The position numbers and the translations under genes are program-made. The notes under the pieces were generated by a model. It did no database searches and was not told the DNA's origin. It saw only the letters and a program-made list of their open reading frames with translations. A DNA stretch of 64,000 nt, from positions 1,550,001 to 1,614,000 of the forward strand of contig WHVD01000001.1 in NCBI GenBank assembly GCA_015178975.1, read 5' to 3'. This DNA comes from Hysterangium stoloniferum. Its lineage: Eukaryota; Basidiomycota; Agaricomycetes; Hysterangiales; Hysterangiaceae. Position 1 is the stretch's first letter, and each line of letters starts with the position of its first letter. Positions 59,084 through 64,000 of this stretch are shown here, one piece after another.

Positions 59084-62000
59084 ATGTCTACACAACCAGG
59101 CCTTTTCCAGTTATCTGCTGATGAACGTTTTGATGGGACACGATGGCATTCCTGGAAGGAGACGATACTCTCCGCTGCAAATGCTCGTGGCGTGCATGGA
59201 TATCTCATGGGATTCATCGTGAAACCATCTTCCTTATCAACTGTACCAGTACCCACTACGACAAGTTACTGGGGTTCAATGACACCAACACCAGATGAAT
59301 GGACACAGCGTGATGCATACGCAAAGAGTATAATAACACTAAATATCAAGAACCCCCTTGGCTTCGGGATTAGGTCAACCCAGACAGCAGCAGATGCATG
59401 GAAAGCACTCACTACAATTTATGATGCTGTCTCTGATATTGGTCGCTTGAATGCCGAAAACACCTTACGGTTGATACGACATATTGACGGAGCTGATTTA
59501 CATGCACATTTTGCCATTCTCCGAGAAGCTTGGGAAAAGGCAACTGGACAAGGAAGCAACATCGATGACCCTGAATTTCGCACCATTATCCTCGGATCAA
59601 TGCCCAGTGAATGGTCCATTTATGTTAGTACATTATATGACCAAAAGACATCGGCATATGTAATTGCCAGACTCACTATGCACAATGCAATGATGGCCTG
59701 CCACAGAAAAGTTACGCCCCAGACCACACAGGCACTAGCTACAACACAACAGAAAGGGTCACATAGCTCACTTATCTGTTCCAACCCAGTGTGCCAACAA
59801 GTTGGACATACCATCGACAAGTGTTTTAAGACTGGGGGAGGAATGGAGGGTCAGTACCCAGATTGGTGGAAGAAGAAGGGAAGTATGCCCAATGCCACCA
59901 AATCCGAACCACAGGATCCTACGCCAAAAATCGCAATGGCGACAATAGATGCAGTGGCTAGCAGCTCTACAAATGAATGTCACGCGTTCATGACCAACTT
60001 AACACAACCTCCAAAGACACACACCATAACTTATGCCGACTCTGCGGCAAGTGACCACTGTTTTGTCAACATTGGCGATTTTTCATCCTACACCCCCATC
60101 AATGGAAAAAACGGCACTACAGCTGCTACTGGAGGAATCTTCAACATACATGGCATAGGGACAGTTATGAAACAAGTCGCTTTCAATGGAAAAATAATCG
60201 ACATCACTTTCAATAATGCATTACACACTCCTGACCTGTCACACAACCTCATGTCCATTGGTCGGCTGGATAAGGCCGGTTACTTCTCCGTCTTCGGCAG
60301 TGGGACTGTTATCTTCATCGACAAGAATAATAAACCATTTATGCGAGGGAGGGGTATCGGCACAATGTATGAGATCAATGTACACCAATCAGATGAGCCC
60401 TTTACACTTCACTCAGACACATCAGAAATTGAGCGCGGACTTACTATGAAAAACATTGTCACTGTTTGCGCCACCAATTCACATGCCAAACCAACGGATA
60501 TAGACACATGGCATCGTCGTCTCAGGCATGTTGGTTATCAGACAATTGAACACATGCATCGTGACGAAATAGTTAACGGACTTGACATAACTTCTCTTAT
60601 TCCAAAGCCAGGAGCCTGTGAAGATTGCATCATGGGGAAGCATACCCGGCGCCCATTCCATGCTAACGATAATCATGAAGTGTCCATTGGGGAGCGTATG
60701 TACATCGATCTATGGGGACCATCACGGGTAAAGTCTACAGGGGGAAGAACTTACATGATGCCCATCGTTGATGGTTTTTCGGGATACATCAATGGTTATT
60801 TTCTGGCAGATAAACAGGCTGAGACAACCTTAGCAGCACTGAAACAAAACATCGCACTGACAGAACGTCAAACAGGGCAGAAGGTGCGATGTATACGCAC
60901 AGATGAGGGGACCGAGTTTTGTAACACATCTTGGCATGCTTTCCTCGCAGCACAAGGAATAGTTCACGAAACCACAACTTCGTACTCTTCTGCTTCCAAC
61001 GGAATGGTCGAACGTGTCCATAGAACCATCATCGAATGGGTACGGGCATTATTGCATGAAACTAAATTACCATTGTCGATGTGGTGTGAGGTCGCATCCA
61101 CAGTGATTTATCTCACTAGATTTGTGCCCACCACAAGGAACCCCTCTACCACACCCTTCGAGTTGTGGCATAACCGGAAACCAGATGTATCCCACCTCCG
61201 ACCTTTTGGCAGCATTGCGTATGCAAAGATCCCGGTAGCAGCCAATGGGGGACTGAACAAACTAGAGGCACGATCCGTTAGGTGCACGCTCATTGGGTAT
61301 TTTGGACGAGATGTGTACCGTTTATATGATTCAACCACAAGGAAGATTTTCCGGTCACGTGATGTTATTTTTGAGGAAGGTACTATTCATAAGACTCTAC
61401 ATCCCTCAAGTGAGGGGGAAACAAGTGACAGCGTACCAGGCAAGCTTTCCCACAATACCACAAACCTGAACACGGTCGAGACAGCTGCTGAGGCTCCCAT
61501 TACAGCAAATCTAGAAGAACCCTTAATTCCCATGCCACAGCGTTCCACTCGCACTCATATTCCAACGAAAGCAGCTATTGAATCACAGGCATCCAAACAA
61601 ATCTTTGAAGAAGCACAGCAGGCTGGTTTGGATTGGGCGATGGATGTTGACAACGCCAAAGCTTTTCACACCAGCAGCACAAGTAACTTACCTGAACCAC
61701 AGAACTACTGGCTCCCTAACTCGTACAAGGAAGCAATGACCCAACCACACATCTGGGCGGACCCAATCAAAAAGGAACTTGCTGTTATGAGGGAACGTAA
61801 CATATGGGTTGCTGTCGACCCCCCAACTGATGCCTGCCTAGTCAAGACGCGTTGGACTTTTGCCAACAAATATGATACTGATGGAAATCTCACCACACGC
61901 AAGGCTCGGTTAGTTGCAAAAGGGTTTACCCAAATCCCAGGTGTCGATTTTTTCGAGACTTACGCTTCAGTCGTTCGATATGAATCCCTGCGAATGAACC

Positions 62001-63346
62001 TCGCCATTGCTGCAGCAATGGACATGGAAGCCTGGCAAATTGACTACGTTGCAGCATACCTGAATTCACACCCACAAGCAATCATATACATTGAACTTCC
62101 AGATGGAGCCAAAGAGGAGGGGAAAGTGGGGCAATTGAACAAGACATTATATGGAACAATGGATGGTGCGTATAATTGGGCAGAAGCATTGAATAAGGAG
62201 ATGGGGGAATTGGGGTACTATAGGTCAAAGGCAGATCCAGCCATTCGATCCAGACATGCGAACGGCGATGTCACAATAACAAGCACGTATACAGATGATA
62301 CAACAGGAGTCTCATCTTCGAAGGAGGAGGCAGAGCGGGCAAAGGAGGAGTTGGGTTGGACATACAAGATGAAGGATCTAGGCGATGCAAATCTCGTTCT
62401 TGGAATTTGCATTGACAGAGACAGAACAGCTGGAACCATTACCATTTCACAACGTGCATATCTCGAACGGGTTTTGGATAGATTTGGAATGAAGGGGTGT
62501 AATTTGCGTGGAACACCCTTACCACCTGGCCTGGTCCTTACAAAAGACATGGGACCACAGACAAAGGAGGATCGAGTTTTCATGGCTGACAAGCCTTACC
62601 GGGAACTATTGGGTTCACTCATGTACGCTCAAATTGCAACGCGACCAGATCTGTCATACGCAATATCTACTCTCAGCAAATTCACATCGAACCCAGGGCG
62701 AACGCATTGGAATGCTCTCACACACGTTCTGCGATATATTCAAGGGACCCTAAACTACAAGATCACATATGGTGGTGACTATACAGACCTCAAACTGATA
62801 GGTTATGTGGATGCAGATTACGCTGGGGACACGGACAGTCGCAGGTCATGTTCGGGACACATATTCATTCAAGCAGGTGGACCAACTGCATGGGGAACAC
62901 AACATCAGCCCACAGTTGCACTATCCACGACCGAGGCTGAGTACATGGCACTCACGCGAGCGATGAAACAGATCTTATGGATGTACTCAGCTATGGACGA
63001 AGTTGGTTACCCACAAACGAGGCCTGCAACTTTGTGGAATGATAACGCTGGAGCAGTGTCACTAACAAAGAACTCTAAACATCACTCACGCATCAAACAC
63101 ATTGATATACGTTATCACTACATTCGAGAGCGTGTAGAATATGGCGATATCGAAGTACTCCATATCGCATCAAACGATAATCTCGCCGATATGTTCACTA
63201 AGCAGCTCACCCGCATTAAACACGAACAACAATGTATTGCCCTTCGTTTATGCCCAGGAGTACACTCAGCCAGGGAGTGTTGTAAATTGAGGCTCACGTG
63301 TACTCACAACGACTCATCACGACTCATCACGACCCTTAACGACTAA
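59084..63346 (+). CDS. Copia gag-pol polyprotein, 1420 aa
   Basis: One open frame. Order: UBN2-type gag (about residues 1-210), a C-x4-C-x4-H-x4-C zinc knuckle (232-247), aspartic protease (YADSAAS near 317), pre-integrase HHCC domain (DTWHRRLRH near 475), integrase core (IDLWGPS near 550 to about 690), copia-type reverse transcriptase (WVAVDP near 905 to TPLPPG near 1145, with a TDD catalytic block) and RNase H (YVDADYAG near 1245 to DMFTKQL near 1365). The single frame means protease processing must separate gag from pol. The last ~23 codons run into the 3' LTR. Treated as a virus-like element; it looks whole. Confidence 0.96.
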   Translation: MSTQPGLFQLSADERFDGTRWHSWKETILSAANARGVHGYLMGFIVKPSSLSTVPVPTTTSYWGSMTPTPDEWTQRDAYAKSIITLNIKNPLGFGIRSTQTAADAWKALTTIYDAVSDIGRLNAENTLRLIRHIDGADLHAHFAILREAWEKATGQGSNIDDPEFRTIILGSMPSEWSIYVSTLYDQKTSAYVIARLTMHNAMMACHRKVTPQTTQALATTQQKGSHSSLICSNPVCQQVGHTIDKCFKTGGGMEGQYPDWWKKKGSMPNATKSEPQDPTPKIAMATIDAVASSSTNECHAFMTNLTQPPKTHTITYADSAASDHCFVNIGDFSSYTPINGKNGTTAATGGIFNIHGIGTVMKQVAFNGKIIDITFNNALHTPDLSHNLMSIGRLDKAGYFSVFGSGTVIFIDKNNKPFMRGRGIGTMYEINVHQSDEPFTLHSDTSEIERGLTMKNIVTVCATNSHAKPTDIDTWHRRLRHVGYQTIEHMHRDEIVNGLDITSLIPKPGACEDCIMGKHTRRPFHANDNHEVSIGERMYIDLWGPSRVKSTGGRTYMMPIVDGFSGYINGYFLADKQAETTLAALKQNIALTERQTGQKVRCIRTDEGTEFCNTSWHAFLAAQGIVHETTTSYSSASNGMVERVHRTIIEWVRALLHETKLPLSMWCEVASTVIYLTRFVPTTRNPSTTPFELWHNRKPDVSHLRPFGSIAYAKIPVAANGGLNKLEARSVRCTLIGYFGRDVYRLYDSTTRKIFRSRDVIFEEGTIHKTLHPSSEGETSDSVPGKLSHNTTNLNTVETAAEAPITANLEEPLIPMPQRSTRTHIPTKAAIESQASKQIFEEAQQAGLDWAMDVDNAKAFHTSSTSNLPEPQNYWLPNSYKEAMTQPHIWADPIKKELAVMRERNIWVAVDPPTDACLVKTRWTFANKYDTDGNLTTRKARLVAKGFTQIPGVDFFETYASVVRYESLRMNLAIAAAMDMEAWQIDYVAAYLNSHPQAIIYIELPDGAKEEGKVGQLNKTLYGTMDGAYNWAEALNKEMGELGYYRSKADPAIRSRHANGDVTITSTYTDDTTGVSSSKEEAERAKEELGWTYKMKDLGDANLVLGICIDRDRTAGTITISQRAYLERVLDRFGMKGCNLRGTPLPPGLVLTKDMGPQTKEDRVFMADKPYRELLGSLMYAQIATRPDLSYAISTLSKFTSNPGRTHWNALTHVLRYIQGTLNYKITYGGDYTDLKLIGYVDADYAGDTDSRRSCSGHIFIQAGGPTAWGTQHQPTVALSTTEAEYMALTRAMKQILWMYSAMDEVGYPQTRPATLWNDNAGAVSLTKNSKHHSRIKHIDIRYHYIRERVEYGDIEVLHIASNDNLADMFTKQLTRIKHEQQCIALRLCPGVHSARECCKLRLTCTHNDSSRLITTLND
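63268..63277 (+). promoter_or_regulatory. Copia polypurine tract
   Basis: GCCAGGGAG directly precedes the TGTTG start of the 3' LTR, inside the end of the gag-pol frame. Confidence 0.65.
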
Positions 63347-63586
63347 TCATGGATCATAACGACAATAAGCTTGAAGTGATTCAAGCTACGATAAGATTAC
63401 GATAAGGTCATATTTTACGATCATGTCTTGCAACCATTTTACTTTTATGTCTTACTACTCCTTACCCTCGTGTTAGATGACTTTATACTTCTTGTTCCGA
63501 TACAGTATAAGTACTAGCTACGCAACATAACAATATCTCAGTCGATTCTTACCAAGCGTGTCGACTGAGATATTATATTTGTTATA
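63278..63586 (+). repeat. Copia 3' LTR
   Basis: 309 bp, same ends and same hairpin (63532-63545 and 63561-63574) as the 5' LTR. Confidence 0.95.
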
Positions 63587-63591
63587 TACAT

Positions 63592-63794
63592 GGGTTAAAT
63601 CATGCATTAACCTCTTCCAAGATTTTATAGTTAGAAGCGGATGTGGTAGTTTTCCAAATTTGGAATTCCTGCACGTGACCACCCCGTGTTGAATGCAAAC
63701 CGCGCACAGTTACTAGCAAATTTAATTGCTTTAGATTTCCTCACGACTACGAGTTCTCTTATAGATTTTTTTTAATTGTTTGAATTTCCAAATC
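63592..63794 (+). promoter_or_regulatory. Probable promoter and leader of the Atl1-like gene
   Basis: About 200 bp left between the copia insertion and the ATG. It holds a perfect 14-bp palindrome TTCCAAATTTGGAA (63652-63665) and a CACGTG box (63672-63677). It is host sequence, but its upstream part is now replaced by the retroelement. Confidence 0.5.
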
Positions 63795-64000
63795 ATGGAC
63801 AGCGCTGAATTTCACGCTCTGGTGAGCACCCTACATTTATATTTTACATACGATGCCAGATGCGAAAACAGTGAATCAGGTTTATCATGTTGTACGTCAG
63901 ATTCCGTATGGAAGGGCGACAAGTTATGGTAAGGTCAAATCAAACACAATAATTGCAACAGCAACGCTAATATTAACTCACGAGAGCAGGCCATATAGCC
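63795..64000 (+). CDS. Alkyltransferase-like DNA-repair protein (Atl1-like), 5' part
   Basis: Exons 63795-63821, 63880-63928 and 63990 to beyond the window; introns of 58 and 61 nt, GT-AG. The spliced start reads MDSAEFHAL and then VYHVVRQIPYGRATSYGHIA. This matches the N-terminus of the DNA-binding domain of alkyltransferase-like proteins (compare S. pombe Atl1), including the IPYGR-x-TSYGHIA helix-turn-helix entry. Atl1 binds O6-alkylguanine without repairing it and hands the lesion to nucleotide excision repair. The position of the active-site Cys (present in true MGMT, replaced in Atl1) lies outside the window; the very short N-terminus favours Atl1. Confidence 0.82.

Larger units (their letters stand above)
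58613..63586 (+). mobile_element. Ty1/copia element, looks whole
   Basis: 4974 bp with two 309-bp LTRs (three differences, about 1%) and a perfect target duplication TACAT (58608-58612 and 63587-63591). It has a primer-binding site, a 23-bp repeat leader, one uninterrupted gag-pol frame and a polypurine tract. No breaks seen. It is the youngest element in the window and may have moved recently. Confidence 0.97.

Overview
The window is a piece of a fungal chromosome, most likely from an Agaricomycete (Basidiomycota). The evidence is host genes split by many 46-78 nt GT-AG introns and gene families usual there: a Zn2Cys6 regulator with a long fungal_trans domain, an MFS sugar/quinate-type transporter, an AAAP amino-acid transporter, a GH18 chitinase with a C-terminal chitin-binding module, an F-box relic and the start of an Atl1-like DNA-repair gene. 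Most of the rest is LTR retroelement debris, as in repeat-rich, often symbiotic or wood/litter-dwelling genomes (that ecology is inference). I saw no tRNA, rRNA, CRISPR or bacterial-type operon.

Layout. 1-2.2 kb: GT-rich minisatellites. 2.4-5.2 kb: old LTR copies. 7.6-11.4 kb: Zn2Cys6 transcription factor (12 exons, one homopolymer frame problem). 12.9-14.7 kb: broken GH18+CBM5/12 chitinase. 15.8-16.7 kb: 868-bp fold-back element. 18.5-19.1 kb: LINE-like relic. 20.2-22.3 kb: intact 506-aa MFS transporter (minus strand). 23.5-38.4 kb: nested LTR elements, where a copia-type fossil was hit by an LTR, that LTR by a second LTR, and the second by both a third LTR and a 7.5-kb chromodomain Ty3/gypsy element. 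Each step is readable from 5-bp target duplications. 41.4 kb: 143-bp hairpin. 43.7-45.0 kb: F-box relic. 45.7-46.0 kb: palindromic repeats. 46.5-48.4 kb: intact 470-aa AAAP transporter (minus, with one GC-AG intron). 51.4-53.7 kb: single-pass membrane protein of unknown function (minus). 55.2-57.0 kb: two back-to-back solo LTRs and a perfect 230-bp tandem duplication. 58.6-63.6 kb: young, whole-looking Ty1/copia element. 63.8-64.0 kb: first exons of an Atl1-like gene, cut by the window edge.

The host genes show no sign of working as one pathway; they look like separate genes stranded among repeats. The most unusual signals are (i) an antisense accessory coding region inside the chromovirus with a coiled coil and a Zn2Cys6-spaced cysteine cluster; (ii) a ~26-bp box (core GCACATAAGCTGAAGCC) shared near the 3' end of at least five LTR types; (iii) LTR differences almost entirely at CpG sites, a methylation signature; and (iv) a perfect 30-copy 15-bp array inside an LTR. 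All calls come from reading the sequence; no database search was made.
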